Positions 27,943 to 36,145 of a stretch of 64,000 nt of DNA are shown here, piece by piece. A model generated the notes under the pieces. That model had not been told where the DNA came from. It saw only the letters and a program-made list of their open reading frames with translations, and ran no database searches. Each line of letters opens with the position of its first letter. Position 1 is the stretch's first letter. Source of the stretch: Nocardia sp. CC227C (lineage in GTDB: Bacteria > Actinomycetota > Actinomycetes > Mycobacteriales > Mycobacteriaceae); the NCBI RefSeq assembly GCF_030767025.1, contig NZ_JASITE010000001.1:496001-560000 (forward strand). Reading direction: 5' to 3'. The translations under genes and the position numbers were made by a program.

Positions 27943-28956
27943 GTGACCCAGGTAGCCGTCAACACCGACATTCTGGCGATCGCCCGCGAGCAGGTGCTCG
28001 AACAGGGCGTCGGCCTGACCCAGGAGCAGACCCTCGCGGTCCTGCGCCTCGGCGACGACCGGCTCGAGGAACTGCTCGCCCTCGCCCACGACGTGCGCAT
28101 GAAGTGGTGCGGTCCGGAGGTCGAGGTCGAGGGCATCATCTCGCTCAAGACCGGCGGCTGCCCCGAGGACTGCCACTTCTGCTCGCAGTCCGGCCTGTTC
28201 CAGTCCCCGGTGCGCGCCGCCTGGCTCGACATCCCCAGCCTGGTCGAGGCCGCCAAGCAGACCGCCAAGACCGGCGCCACCGAATTCTGCATCGTGGCCG
28301 CCGTGCGCGGCCCCGACGAGCGCCTCATGGCGCAGGTCGCCGCGGGCGTGGAGGCCATTCGCAACGAGGTCGACATCCAGGTCGCCTGCTCGCTCGGCAT
28401 GCTGAACCAGGAGCAGGTCGACCAGCTCGCCGCCATGGGCGTGCACCGCTACAACCACAACCTCGAGACCGCCAAATCGCACTTCCCGCAGGTGGTCACC
28501 ACGCACACCTGGGAGGAGCGCTGGGACACCCTGCGCATGGTGCGCGAGGCCGGGATGGAGGTGTGCTGCGGCGGCATCCTCGGCATGGGCGAAACCCTGG
28601 AGCAGCGGGCCGAGTTCGCCGCGCAGCTCGGCGAGCTGGAGCCCGACGAGGTGCCGCTGAACTTCCTCAACCCGCGGCCGGGCACCCCGTTCGGCGATCT
28701 GGAGGTGCTGCCCGCCGCCGACGCGCTGCGCGCCGTGGCCGCCTTCCGGCTCGCGCTGCCGCGCACCATCCTGCGCTTCGCGGGCGGTCGTGAGATCACC
28801 CTCGGCGATCTGGGCGCCAAGCAGGGCATTCTGGGCGGCATCAATGCCGTCATCGTCGGCAACTACCTGACCACGCTGGGCCGCCCCGCCGAGGCCGATC
28901 TCGATCTGCTGGGCGAGCTGAGCATGCCGATCAAGGCGCTCAACGAAACCCTGTAG
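27943..28956 (+). CDS. bioB: biotin synthase
   Basis: Radical-SAM enzyme that inserts sulfur into dethiobiotin. The 337-aa protein has the radical-SAM cluster motif [14 protein letters not shown] (Cys73, Cys77, Cys80), [30 protein letters not shown] and the closing block [35 protein letters not shown] with the Arg of the auxiliary cluster. GTG 27943 follows GAAGGGA. The upstream frame to 27904 lies inside the operator region and is not coding. bsaP follows 69 bp downstream. Confidence 0.96.
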   Translation: MTQVAVNTDILAIAREQVLEQGVGLTQEQTLAVLRLGDDRLEELLALAHDVRMKWCGPEVEVEGIISLKTGGCPEDCHFCSQSGLFQSPVRAAWLDIPSLVEAAKQTAKTGATEFCIVAAVRGPDERLMAQVAAGVEAIRNEVDIQVACSLGMLNQEQVDQLAAMGVHRYNHNLETAKSHFPQVVTTHTWEERWDTLRMVREAGMEVCCGGILGMGETLEQRAEFAAQLGELEPDEVPLNFLNPRPGTPFGDLEVLPAADALRAVAAFRLALPRTILRFAGGREITLGDLGAKQGILGGINAVIVGNYLTTLGRPAEADLDLLGELSMPIKALNETL

Positions 28957-29012
28957 TGCGCATCGCATATCGATTGGGCAACCGCATACCGGGAAGTGGG
29001 CGCGCACATGGG

Positions 29013-29018
29013 TAATGT
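29013..29018 (+). promoter_or_regulatory. -10 element, possible leaderless bsaP
   Basis: TAATGT lies 7 nt before ATG 29026. It selects this start over ATG 29008 and suggests bsaP can be expressed apart from bioB. Confidence 0.45.
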
Positions 29019-29025
29019 CGTGGAC

Positions 29026-29259
29026 ATGGAAACGGACGAGGTCACCGCGCGCGTGGCGCTGTACAACCCGTTCACCGGCAAGCTGATCGAATCCGGCGCG
29101 GACGATCCGGTTCCGGCCGCGGCCGCGCTCGGCCTGGAACCGCCGCGCTACTGCGAGCAGTGCGGCCGCCGCATGATCGTGCAGGTCAGCCCGGACGGCT
29201 GGTGGGCCAAGTGTTCCCGGCACGGGGTGCTGGACTCGAAGAGTCTGGAACACCGGTAG
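29026..29259 (+). CDS. bsaP: biotin synthase auxiliary protein BsaP
   Basis: A 77-aa protein directly after bioB, matching the family that in M. tuberculosis is Rv1590. BsaP supports biotin synthase activity in mycolate actinobacteria (established only recently; the mechanism is tied to the iron-sulfur cluster). Visible features are the N-terminal [12 protein letters not shown], the block [16 protein letters not shown] with a CxxC pair and a third Cys in [12 protein letters not shown], a metal- or cluster-binding arrangement. Its stop codon shares a base with the GTG start of the DUF2567 gene (TAGTG), so the two are coupled. Confidence 0.85.
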   Translation: METDEVTARVALYNPFTGKLIESGADDPVPAAAALGLEPPRYCEQCGRRMIVQVSPDGWWAKCSRHGVLDSKSLEHR

Positions 29260-29972
29260 TGGCAACGGGATTCACCGCGCCCGGAGCGTCCGGGACGCGT
29301 GCGGAGGTGCTGCGGCGGGAACGCCGGGCGGCCGCACTGGTCGTCGCGGGCGTCACCGTGGTCAGCGCGGTGGCGGGCGTGGCATGGGCCTTCCTCGCTC
29401 CCGCCGAGCGGCTGGTGGTGGTGGAGCCGGACCGCGGTTCGGTGCTGACCGGGGAGAGCGCGCACCAGTTCGACGCGCTGGCCGTCTTCGTCCTCGCCGG
29501 CATGGTGATCGGGGTGCTCACCGCGGCCGCCGTGTGGCGGTGGCGGCGCGTGCGCGGGCCGATACTGCTGGGCGGACTGGTGGTCGGCTCGCTGCTGGGC
29601 GCGTTCGTCATGCGACTGGTCGGCGAGGCCGCCGCCGAGGTGCTGCACCCGCGGCCGGAGAACCCGGCGGTCGGGTCGATCGTCGCATTCGCACCCACCG
29701 TGTCCGCCTGGCAGGCGCTCATCGCCCAACCTCTGGTGGCGACGCTGGTGGTGCTCATCTGGTCGGCCCTGAGCGTGGCCGACGATCTCGGCAGCGGACA
29801 GTTCCAGCCCTTCGGCGGGGAGGACCCGCGCCGCGGCCTGCTCGCGCCCGGACCGTACGGCTCGGCCATCAGCTACGGACCCTACGGCGGTCCCGGAGCG
29901 AACGGCGGTTCCGCGCCGGGCTTCGGCCCCGCGCCGTACGAGGGCGCGGGCCGGGGCAATCCCGATCGCTGA
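29259..29972 (+). CDS. DUF2567 membrane protein
   Basis: A 237-aa protein with about four transmembrane helices (ALVVAGVTVVSAVAGVAWAF, AVFVLAGMVIGVLTAAAVW, ILLGGLVVGSLLGAFVM, PLVATLVVLIWSALSV) and a Gly/Pro/Tyr-rich cytoplasmic tail. It corresponds in place and type to M. tuberculosis Rv1591 (DUF2567). The function is unknown. GTG 29259 overlaps the bsaP stop, and the conserved order bioB-bsaP-DUF2567 suggests a link with biotin metabolism, but that is inference. Confidence 0.8.
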   Translation: MATGFTAPGASGTRAEVLRRERRAAALVVAGVTVVSAVAGVAWAFLAPAERLVVVEPDRGSVLTGESAHQFDALAVFVLAGMVIGVLTAAAVWRWRRVRGPILLGGLVVGSLLGAFVMRLVGEAAAEVLHPRPENPAVGSIVAFAPTVSAWQALIAQPLVATLVVLIWSALSVADDLGSGQFQPFGGEDPRRGLLAPGPYGSAISYGPYGGPGANGGSAPGFGPAPYEGAGRGNPDR

Positions 29973-29988
29973 GCCGCGTTCGCGGCTC
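29971..29988 (+). terminator. stem-loop overlapping the DUF2567 stop
   Basis: GAGCCGC (29971-29977) pairs with GCGGCTC (29982-29988) around a 4-nt loop, directly at the end of the bioB-bsaP-DUF2567 unit; no T-run. Confidence 0.4.
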
Positions 29989-30128
29989 CGGTCGTTCGCG
30001 CCGCTATCCGTCGCCGGTTATTCACTCTGCGCCCACGCGGCGACCGGTTCTCCAAATCACTGGCACCCACCCGCGCCCGCGCCTACCGTGGTCGGTCGAA
30101 CATCAGCGCATCCGATCGGGGGACCACC

Positions 30129-30323
30129 ATGAGAACCGCAGCGCGGCGCGTCCACGACCCGGTCGCACCGGAGCGGGCCGCGGTCGCCCCGCAGGAGCGG
30201 CCCGACCTGACCGCGTGGCGGCAGCGTCAGGCCCTGCGCCGCTCCAACGCGGCCGAGCCGATCCCCAGCGGTCGGCGCTACCGTCGCACGACCAAACACC
30301 GTGGGCGCGAACAGCAGTGGTGA
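30129..30323 (+). CDS. small basic protein, unknown function
   Basis: A 64-aa, strongly basic product (MRTAARRVHDPVAPERA ... GRRYRRTTKHRGREQQW), with no membrane helix. The C-terminal RRYRRTTKHRGRE could bind nucleic acid. GGGGGACCACC precedes the ATG with a weak ribosome-site match. I do not recognise the family; the gene is supported mainly by its position in an otherwise empty gap and a plausible start. Confidence 0.45.
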   Translation: MRTAARRVHDPVAPERAAVAPQERPDLTAWRQRQALRRSNAAEPIPSGRRYRRTTKHRGREQQW

Positions 30324-30405
30324 CCGCCGTCGCCGGAATCGTTCGGGGACTTGTTTTTACATTGATTTGAGCCGTCCGACCGTGGTGGCGGCAGTCGTCC
30401 GGCCG

Positions 30406-30411
30406 TAATGT
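30406..30411 (+). promoter_or_regulatory. -10 element, leaderless SUFU gene
   Basis: TAATGT lies 8 nt before ATG 30420; ATG 30408 falls inside the hexamer and is unlikely. Confidence 0.45.
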
Positions 30412-30419
30412 CACTCGGC

Positions 30420-31040
30420 ATGGAGAGCGCAACGGGCTGGGACGCCATCGACGGCGCACTGCGTCGACTGTACGGCGGGGCCACGCCGTTTCACCTGGGT
30501 ACGAAGCAGCCGTGGGCACTCGGCGGCCCGGATCCGCTCGACGGCATCAGCATTTTCGGCCGTACGGACCCGATCGCGCACTGGCACTACATCGGCTACG
30601 GCATGTCCGAACTGTACGAGAAGGAATCCGCCGATCCGCACACCTCGGGCTGGGGTTTCGAATTCACCATCCGGGTCGTCCGGTCGGCGGCCGTGCAGCA
30701 GCCGCCGCTGTGGCCCGCGCAGCTGCTGCAAACGCTGGGCCGCTACGTATTCCAGAGCGAGAACGGCTTCCAGCCGGGGCACACCATGAAGGCGGGCGGC
30801 CCGCTGGCCGCCGACCGCCCCGACAGCGCCATCCGTGCCATGGCCTTCACGGTCGACCCGGAACTCGGCGAGATCGACACCCCACACGGCAGCCTTCGCT
30901 TCCTCCAGGTGGTGGGGCTGACCCTGGACGAGTACCAGGCGGCGCTGGGCGGCAACGCGCCCGGACTGTTGGCCCAGCTCGCCGTCGACCTGCCGCTCTA
31001 CGTCACCGACGCCGACCGGCCCTCGCTGATCGCGCGCTGA
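30420..31040 (+). CDS. suppressor-of-fused (SUFU) domain protein
   Basis: A 206-aa single-domain protein. The core GGPDPLDGISIFGRTDPIAHWHYIGYGMSELYEKES and GWGFEFTIRVVRS match bacterial SUFU domains (PF05076), followed by PPLWPAQLLQTLGRYVFQSENGF. Many bacterial SUFU proteins are predicted immunity proteins in polymorphic toxin systems; others are solitary. No toxin with recognisable secretion or nuclease motifs lies beside it, so an orphan immunity protein or a housekeeping role are both open. Confidence 0.8.
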   Translation: MESATGWDAIDGALRRLYGGATPFHLGTKQPWALGGPDPLDGISIFGRTDPIAHWHYIGYGMSELYEKESADPHTSGWGFEFTIRVVRSAAVQQPPLWPAQLLQTLGRYVFQSENGFQPGHTMKAGGPLAADRPDSAIRAMAFTVDPELGEIDTPHGSLRFLQVVGLTLDEYQAALGGNAPGLLAQLAVDLPLYVTDADRPSLIAR

Positions 31041-31046
31041 GCGCGC

Positions 31047-31805
31047 CTACCGCAGCGCGTCGCCGATCCCGCACACCTTCCAGTCGCCGTTCTCCTTGAC
31101 CAGGTCGTAGGTGAGGGACTGGGTGTTGGTGCTGCCGCCGAAGCTCACCTCCACGTCCACGACGAAGGTGCCCTCGTCCGCGCCCGAGGGCACGTCGACG
31201 GAGCGCAGGGTGGACTTGGAGTCGACCTTCGGCACATTGGTGGGGGTGATGCCGCCGGTGTCGACGCTGTCGATCATCGCCAGATCCGATTGGCAGATCA
31301 GGTCCTCGTTCGCGCCGCCGTTGACGAAGTCCTCCGCCACATCGCGCGGGTCGGAACCGCCGACGATACCGCCGCCCGAACCCGAGAGCAGGAACACCGC
31401 GCCGATGCCGAGCACGGCCACCAGGGCGACCCCGCCGATGATCAGCGGCACCGCGTTCTTGCCGCCGCCCGGCGGCTGCTGCGGGTACCCGCCGGGGTGC
31501 TGCGGGGGCTGCCCGCCGGGACCGGGTCCGAACTGCGGCTGCGGCGCGCCCGGATAGGGCTGTTGCGGTGCGCCGGGCTGCTGGTGCCGGGGCGCGCTGA
31601 ATTGCTGTGGGGGAGCGCCGTACTGCTGGGGGGCACCGTATTGCTGAGGGGCACTGTACTGCTGGGGAGCGCCGTACTGCTGGGGAGCGCCGGGCATCGG
31701 CTGCTGGGGTCCCGGTCCGAACTGCTGCGGCGGCTGTCCGCCCGCCGGATGCGGCGGCCATCCGCCCGGCTGCTGGTAGGGGTTCGGCTGGCGTGGGTCA
31801 CTCAT
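31047..31805 (-). CDS. Pro/Gln-rich single-pass membrane protein with extracytoplasmic domain
   Basis: A 252-aa protein in three parts. Residues ~1-120 are a cytoplasmic Pro/Gln/Gly-rich segment with repeats of APQQYG or APQQYS. Residues ~125-145 are one transmembrane helix (VPLIIGGVALVAVLGIGAVFLL). The C-terminal ~100 residues (DPRDVAEDFVNGGANEDLICQSDLAMIDSV ... NGDWKVCGIGDALR) form a DUF4878/NTF2-like extracytoplasmic domain with two Cys that could be disulfide-linked. This architecture is common in mycolate actinobacteria; the function is unknown. Confidence 0.75.
   Translation of the reverse strand: MSDPRQPNPYQQPGGWPPHPAGGQPPQQFGPGPQQPMPGAPQQYGAPQQYSAPQQYGAPQQYGAPPQQFSAPRHQQPGAPQQPYPGAPQPQFGPGPGGQPPQHPGGYPQQPPGGGKNAVPLIIGGVALVAVLGIGAVFLLSGSGGGIVGGSDPRDVAEDFVNGGANEDLICQSDLAMIDSVDTGGITPTNVPKVDSKSTLRSVDVPSGADEGTFVVDVEVSFGGSTNTQSLTYDLVKENGDWKVCGIGDALR
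31605..31705. repeat. 18-bp coding tandem repeat (APQQYG/S)
   Basis: The minus-strand gene repeats an 18-bp unit encoding Ala-Pro-Gln-Gln-Tyr-Gly/Ser four times in a row, with degenerate flanking copies (APPQQFS, APQQPY). The number may vary between strains by slippage. Confidence 0.7.
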
Positions 31806-32031
31806 CTGTCAAATCCTGTACACCTCAGCGGAAAAGAATCGCGGACCGCCGCACCGATGCGCGGCCGATGATCACACGACGCGTCGACACGGACGCCGTC
31901 GCGATTCAATCACCGTCGTCTACCGCACCGGTAACGGCCGCTGGCGTTTTTACATACGTTTGAGATTCCCGGGCCGCCATTTCGCCGCCGGGCTGCGAGA
32001 ATTCGACACCGTGAGTTCTTCGGGTCGGCAG

Positions 32032-33006
32032 CTACCACGGACCCCGCGCGGCGCGCAGTTCCGCCAGGCTCATGCCGTGCCGTCGGCGGGCCAGGGTGCG
32101 CAGGGTGGCGGGGCTGGAGTAGCCGACATGCGCCGCGATGGAATCGACGGTCAACGTGGTGGTGCGCAGCAGGTGCGCGGCCCGCTCGAGCCGGATGTCG
32201 TTGGCGAATTCGCGAGGAGTCAGACCGATTTCTGCGCGGGTGGCGCGTTGCAGGGTACGCGGGGTGGTGCCCAGTTCGCGGGCGGCGGTGGCGATGTGCA
32301 GCGGCTCGGACAGATGCGCGCGCACCCAGCGTTCGAAGGCGGCGACCAGGGCATCGCCGCGGGCGACCACCTCGGGAATGGCGAAGGCGGCCTGGGTATC
32401 CCGATTGCCCAGCGCCAGATAGCGGGCGGTCAGCTCCGCCAATGCCGGAGAACGGCCGTGCACCAGCGACAAGGCGAGGTCCATATGCGACAGTGACGCC
32501 CCGGCGGTGGTGATCCGGCCGCCCCGGCACAGCAGTCGGCTCTCGTCCAGCACCACCCGGGGATAGCGGCGGCGGAAGCTCGGCCCGAGCCACCAGCTCG
32601 TCGTCGCGGGCGAGCCGTCGAGCACCCCGGCCTCGGCGAGGAAGAAGGTGCCGGTGCAGGCGGCCGCCAGCCGTCCGCCGACGAGGTGGGTCCGCCGGAT
32701 GTGCTCGAGCACCGGCCTGCTGTGCGGTGCCGAGACCAGACCGATCAGCGCTTGCGCGTCGAGCACGTTCACCGCCGGAATCACGACGAGGTCGACCTCT
32801 TCGGGCAGTTCGGCCAGGGGCGTGGTGGTGATGGAGTGCCCGTTGCCGGAACGCACCCGATCGCCGAAGGAGACGGTGTGCACCCGCCAGGGGGGCGGCG
32901 GCTGCGGCAACCGCTCCCGCAATCCGTTCGCCATGCTGAAGGTCTCGATCAGCGCCGCGAAACCGAAGTCGGCGACGCCGTCGACCACGAATACCGCGAC
33001 GTTCAT
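32032..33006 (-). CDS. GlxA-family AraC-type transcription regulator
   Basis: A 324-aa regulator with an N-terminal DJ-1/PfpI-like domain (MNVAVFVVDGVADFGFAALIETFSMAN; the nucleophile-elbow position reads AAACTGTFFLAEAGVLDG) and a C-terminal pair of AraC HTH motifs (LHIATAARELGTTPRTLQRATRAEIG and LTVDSIAAHVGYSSPATLRTLARRRHG). Such proteins control amidase, nitrilase or stress genes; the ligand is unknown. The neighbours on both sides face other ways, so the target is not obvious. Start ATG 33006 is chosen from the -10 element; ATG 33015 would lie inside it. Confidence 0.85.
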   Translation of the reverse strand: MNVAVFVVDGVADFGFAALIETFSMANGLRERLPQPPPPWRVHTVSFGDRVRSGNGHSITTTPLAELPEEVDLVVIPAVNVLDAQALIGLVSAPHSRPVLEHIRRTHLVGGRLAAACTGTFFLAEAGVLDGSPATTSWWLGPSFRRRYPRVVLDESRLLCRGGRITTAGASLSHMDLALSLVHGRSPALAELTARYLALGNRDTQAAFAIPEVVARGDALVAAFERWVRAHLSEPLHIATAARELGTTPRTLQRATRAEIGLTPREFANDIRLERAAHLLRTTTLTVDSIAAHVGYSSPATLRTLARRRHGMSLAELRAARGPW

Positions 33007-33013
33007 GTCGCGC

Positions 33014-33019
33014 ATGCTA
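33014..33019 (-). promoter_or_regulatory. -10 element, leaderless GlxA-type regulator
   Basis: TAGCAT on the minus strand lies 7 nt before ATG 33006. Confidence 0.5.
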
Positions 33020-33064
33020 CTGAACCCGTCGCATTCGCCACTGCCCGAACCGGTAAGCCTGTCC

Positions 33065-33070
33065 TAATCT
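33065..33070 (+). promoter_or_regulatory. -10 element, near-leaderless response regulator
   Basis: TAATCT lies 9 nt before GTG 33080. Confidence 0.4.
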
Positions 33071-33079
33071 CTTGGACTC

Positions 33080-33865
33080 GTGACCGATTCGGGAGGAGAT
33101 CGGATGAGGACAATGACGGAGAGCGTGGTGACCGACCGAAGTCCGGGGGGACGGGTGCGGTTGCTGCTGATCGAGGACGACGACATAGCCGGCGATGCAC
33201 TGGTGGATATGTTGACCGAGAGGGGTTTCGACGCCGAACGCAAACGCCGGGGAGCCGACCTGCTGCTCGGCCACCGGGACTACGACGCCGTCCTGCTGGA
33301 TCTGGGGCTGCCCGACGGTTGCGGCCTGACCACCCTGCGGCGGCTGCGCGAGGTGAGTTCGATACCGGTGGTGCTGCTCAGCGAGGACGACGACGAACGG
33401 ACCATCGTGCGGGGGCTGCGCGGTGGGGCCGACGACTGCCTGGTCAAACCGCCCCGGATCGGGGAACTGGTGGCGCGCATCGAACACGCCATGCGCCGGA
33501 CCGCGGCGGAGGCGGCGGCCCGGTCCGCGGTGGTGGACACCGGTGATGTGCGCGTCGATCCGGTGGCCCGCGAGGTCACCGTGGCCGGCGCGCCGGTGCT
33601 GCTCACCCACAAGGAGTTCGAGCTGGTGGAGGCGCTGGTGCAGCGGCCGGGGCAGGCGGTGAGCCGGGAGATCCTGATGGACCGCATCTGGGGCGACGCC
33701 TTTCTCGCCGTGTCCCGCAGTCTGGACGTGCACATCTCGACCCTGCGCGCCAAACTCGACCGGCCCGGACTGATCACCACCGTGCGCGGCTTCGGCTACC
33801 GCTGGGCTACCGAACCCGAGGTGGCGGTCAGCTCGGTGGGCGCAGTGCCGCGAATTCGTCGGTGA
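33080..33865 (+). CDS. orphan OmpR-family response regulator
   Basis: A 261-aa regulator with receiver domain (VRLLLIEDDDIAGDALVDML, phospho-Asp in AVLLDLGLPDGCGL, switch residue Ser in VVLLSEDDD, Lys in LVKPPRI) and an OmpR/PhoB winged helix (VLLTHKEFELVEALVQRPGQAVSREILMDRIWG ... VDVHISTLRAKL, GFGYRW). The receiver has Ser instead of the more usual Thr at the switch position. No histidine kinase is adjacent, so the partner lies elsewhere. Its last 38 bp overlap the convergent nrtR gene. Confidence 0.88.
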   Translation: MTDSGGDRMRTMTESVVTDRSPGGRVRLLLIEDDDIAGDALVDMLTERGFDAERKRRGADLLLGHRDYDAVLLDLGLPDGCGLTTLRRLREVSSIPVVLLSEDDDERTIVRGLRGGADDCLVKPPRIGELVARIEHAMRRTAAEAAARSAVVDTGDVRVDPVAREVTVAGAPVLLTHKEFELVEALVQRPGQAVSREILMDRIWGDAFLAVSRSLDVHISTLRAKLDRPGLITTVRGFGYRWATEPEVAVSSVGAVPRIRR

Positions 33866-34604
33866 CCCGGATCTCGGTGTCGGCGAAGCGGTAGAGCGCG
33901 GCCGGGCGGCCACCCGTCCGGCCGGGTGAGGCGGTCGCGCCGGTGGGGGTGATCACCCCGCGGCGCGACAGCACCCGTTGCAGATTCGTGGTGTCCACGT
34001 CGTATCCGAGTGCCGCGCAATAGATTTCGCGCAGCGTGGACATGGTGAAGCGCTCCGGGGCCAGGCCGAAGGCGATATTGGTGTAGGAGAGCTTGGCCGC
34101 CAGCCGGGTGCGGGCGTGCCCCACCACCACACCGTGGTCGAAGGACATGTCCGGCAGCGCCGAGACCGGATGCCAGCGGGTGTCCGGCGGCAGTTTCGGA
34201 TCGGCGGTCAGCGGTACCAGGCCCAGATAGGCCGAGGCGATGCGGCGGTCGCCGGGCACCCGGTGCGGATCGCTGAACACCGACAGCTGTTCCAGGTGGG
34301 TCAGCTCGCGCACATCCACCTTCTCGGCGAGCTGACGGGCGGCGGAGATATCGAGGTCCTCGTCGTCGCGCAGCCGCCCGCCCGGCAGCGACCAGGTGCC
34401 CTTGGCCGGATCGAGGGCGCGCTCCCACAGCAGCACCGCCAGCTCGGTGCGTTGGCCGGGCGGGCAGCGGTGATCGAGCGATCGACGGGGCGCTTCGGCC
34501 CCGGAACGCCCGGAAACGTCACTACCTGCGGTGATGTCATCGGGGAAGCGGCGAACCTGGAACACCGCGGTGAGCGTTTCGTGGATGGTGCTACGATGGG
34601 CCAC
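33828..34604 (-). CDS. nrtR: NrtR-type Nudix regulator of NAD genes
   Basis: A 258-aa protein with an N-terminal Nudix-like domain and a C-terminal winged-helix domain ([28 protein letters not shown]). The Nudix box region reads [24 protein letters not shown] and lacks the full GX5EX7REUXEEXGU residues, which suggests a non-catalytic ADP-ribose sensor. It is divergent from nadA, as in M. tuberculosis (Rv1593c) and M. smegmatis, where NrtR represses nadABC (established). A palindrome fills the gap directly upstream. GTG 34604 follows a -10 inside that palindrome. Confidence 0.87.
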   Translation of the reverse strand: MAHRSTIHETLTAVFQVRRFPDDITAGSDVSGRSGAEAPRRSLDHRCPPGQRTELAVLLWERALDPAKGTWSLPGGRLRDDEDLDISAARQLAEKVDVRELTHLEQLSVFSDPHRVPGDRRIASAYLGLVPLTADPKLPPDTRWHPVSALPDMSFDHGVVVGHARTRLAAKLSYTNIAFGLAPERFTMSTLREIYCAALGYDVDTTNLQRVLSRRGVITPTGATASPGRTGGRPAALYRFADTEIRVTDEFAALRPPS

Positions 34605-34627
34605 GTTTTCGATTCTAAGTCGAAAAC
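34605..34627. promoter_or_regulatory. NrtR operator with embedded nrtR -10 element
   Basis: Perfect arms GTTTTCGA (34605-34612) and TCGAAAAC (34620-34627) flank a 7-bp centre. The minus-strand -10 TAGAAT (34612-34617) lies 7 nt before GTG 34604, inside the palindrome. A bound NrtR would therefore block its own leaderless promoter and sit next to the nadA promoter region; nadA starts at 34683 on the other strand. Confidence 0.82.
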
Positions 34628-34682
34628 CGGGTGTATGCGAATCGGCGAAGCTGCCGGACGCATGAGAGTTAGGAGCCAGACC

Positions 34683-35753
34683 ATGGCTGCACTGGGTGCG
34701 ATGATGCCGCTGACCGAGCGCATCACCGATGGACCGTCGGGTTTCGGCGGAGTCGAGGCCACGCCGGAATGGGCGCGGGAGATCAAGCGACTGGCGCGCG
34801 AGCGCAATGCCACCATCCTCGCGCACAACTACCAGCTGCCCGAGATCCAGGACGTCGCCGACCACGTGGGTGACTCCCTCGCGCTGTCCCGTATCGCGGC
34901 CGAAGCGCCCGAGGACACCATCGTGTTCTGCGGTGTGCACTTCATGGCCGAGACCGCCAAGATCCTGAGCCCGGAGAAGACCGTGCTCATTCCCGACCAG
35001 CGCGCGGGCTGCTCGCTGGCCGACTCCATCACCGCCGACGAACTGCGTGCGTGGAAGGCCGAACATCCCGGGGCGCTGGTGGTCTCCTACGTCAACACCA
35101 CCGCCGCGGTGAAGGCACTCACCGATATCTGCTGCACGTCCTCCAACGCCGTGGACGTGGTCGCCTCCATCGATCCCGACCGCGAGGTGCTGTTCCTGCC
35201 GGACCAGTTCCTCGGCGCGCACGTCAAGCGGGTGACCGGGCGCGAGAACATGCACATCTGGATGGGCGAATGCCACGTGCACGCCGGGATCAACGGCGAC
35301 GAGCTGAACGAGCAGGCCCGCGCCCATCCGGACGCGGAACTGTTCGTGCACCCCGAATGCGGCTGCGCCACCTCGGCGCTCTACCTCGCCGGCGCGGGTG
35401 AGTTCCCGGCCGACCGGGTGCACATCCTGTCCACCGGCGGCATGATCGACGCCGCCAAGGCCGCGGCGGCTCGGAGTTCGCGCGGCGGCGAGTCGGGCAC
35501 AGCGAACCAGGTGCTGGTCGCCACCGAGGTCGGCATGCTGCACCAGCTGCGCAAGGCCGCCCCCGGCGTGGACTTCCAGGCCGTCAACGACCGCGCCTCC
35601 TGCAAGTACATGAAGATGATCACCCCCGCCGCCCTGCTCCGCTCCCTGGTGGAGAACCGCGACGAGGTCCACGTCGACCCCGAAACCGCCGCCCTGGCCC
35701 GCAATTCGGTGCAGCGGATGATCGAGATCGGCAATCCGGGCGGCGGCGAGTGA
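34683..35753 (+). CDS. nadA: quinolinate synthase A
   Basis: 4Fe-4S enzyme that condenses iminoaspartate and dihydroxyacetone phosphate to quinolinate. The 356-aa protein shows [72 protein letters not shown] and [13 protein letters not shown], which include the cluster-ligand cysteines of the family. ATG 34683 follows AGGAG at 34671-34675. It is the first gene of the NrtR-controlled nad operon; its stop overlaps a further ORF by GTGA. Confidence 0.95.
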   Translation: MAALGAMMPLTERITDGPSGFGGVEATPEWAREIKRLARERNATILAHNYQLPEIQDVADHVGDSLALSRIAAEAPEDTIVFCGVHFMAETAKILSPEKTVLIPDQRAGCSLADSITADELRAWKAEHPGALVVSYVNTTAAVKALTDICCTSSNAVDVVASIDPDREVLFLPDQFLGAHVKRVTGRENMHIWMGECHVHAGINGDELNEQARAHPDAELFVHPECGCATSALYLAGAGEFPADRVHILSTGGMIDAAKAAAARSSRGGESGTANQVLVATEVGMLHQLRKAAPGVDFQAVNDRASCKYMKMITPAALLRSLVENRDEVHVDPETAALARNSVQRMIEIGNPGGGE

Positions 35754-36145
35754 ACACCGGCCCCCAGCTCTCGGCGGCCCGCGTGGCCGCCGAGCCGGGG
35801 GCGCTGGCCGCCGGGCTGAGGAAGTACATGGTCGCCGGTCGGGGAGCGTGCCCGATTGCCGCACCGGGCGCGCGGGTGACCGCGCCGGTATCACGGGTAG
35901 CCGGGCTCGCGACGCGTATGGCCGCCGGTCGGGGAGCGCGGCTGGTCATCGAGTCGGGAGCTCGAATGGCGGTGCCGGGAGTGAATACGTGCGCCGAGCC
36001 GCCGGAGCCTGGGGTGCGCGTGGGCGGCGTGCCGGGGACGTGCACTGTCGGCGTGCCGGGTGCGCGAGTTCGCGCCGGGTCGTTCCGCCGCGGCACGACG
36101 GCGCATTGGACGCGCACGACCGCCGGGAAGGGAGAGAGCCGGTGA
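35750..36145 (+). CDS. possible bridging ORF between nadA and nadB
   Basis: A 131-aa open frame starts at a GTG overlapping the nadA stop (GTGA) and stops inside the nadB start (GTGA again), so it fits a coupled operon exactly. It holds an in-frame 90-bp duplication: [20 protein letters not shown] (from 35828) and [20 protein letters not shown] (from 35918). The composition is Ala/Gly/Arg/Val-rich with no recognised domain and no ribosome site of its own. In other species nadA and nadB usually adjoin, so this may only be an expanded spacer in a stop-poor GC-rich genome. Confidence 0.3.
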   Translation: MNTGPQLSAARVAAEPGALAAGLRKYMVAGRGACPIAAPGARVTAPVSRVAGLATRMAAGRGARLVIESGARMAVPGVNTCAEPPEPGVRVGGVPGTCTVGVPGARVRAGSFRRGTTAHWTRTTAGKGESR

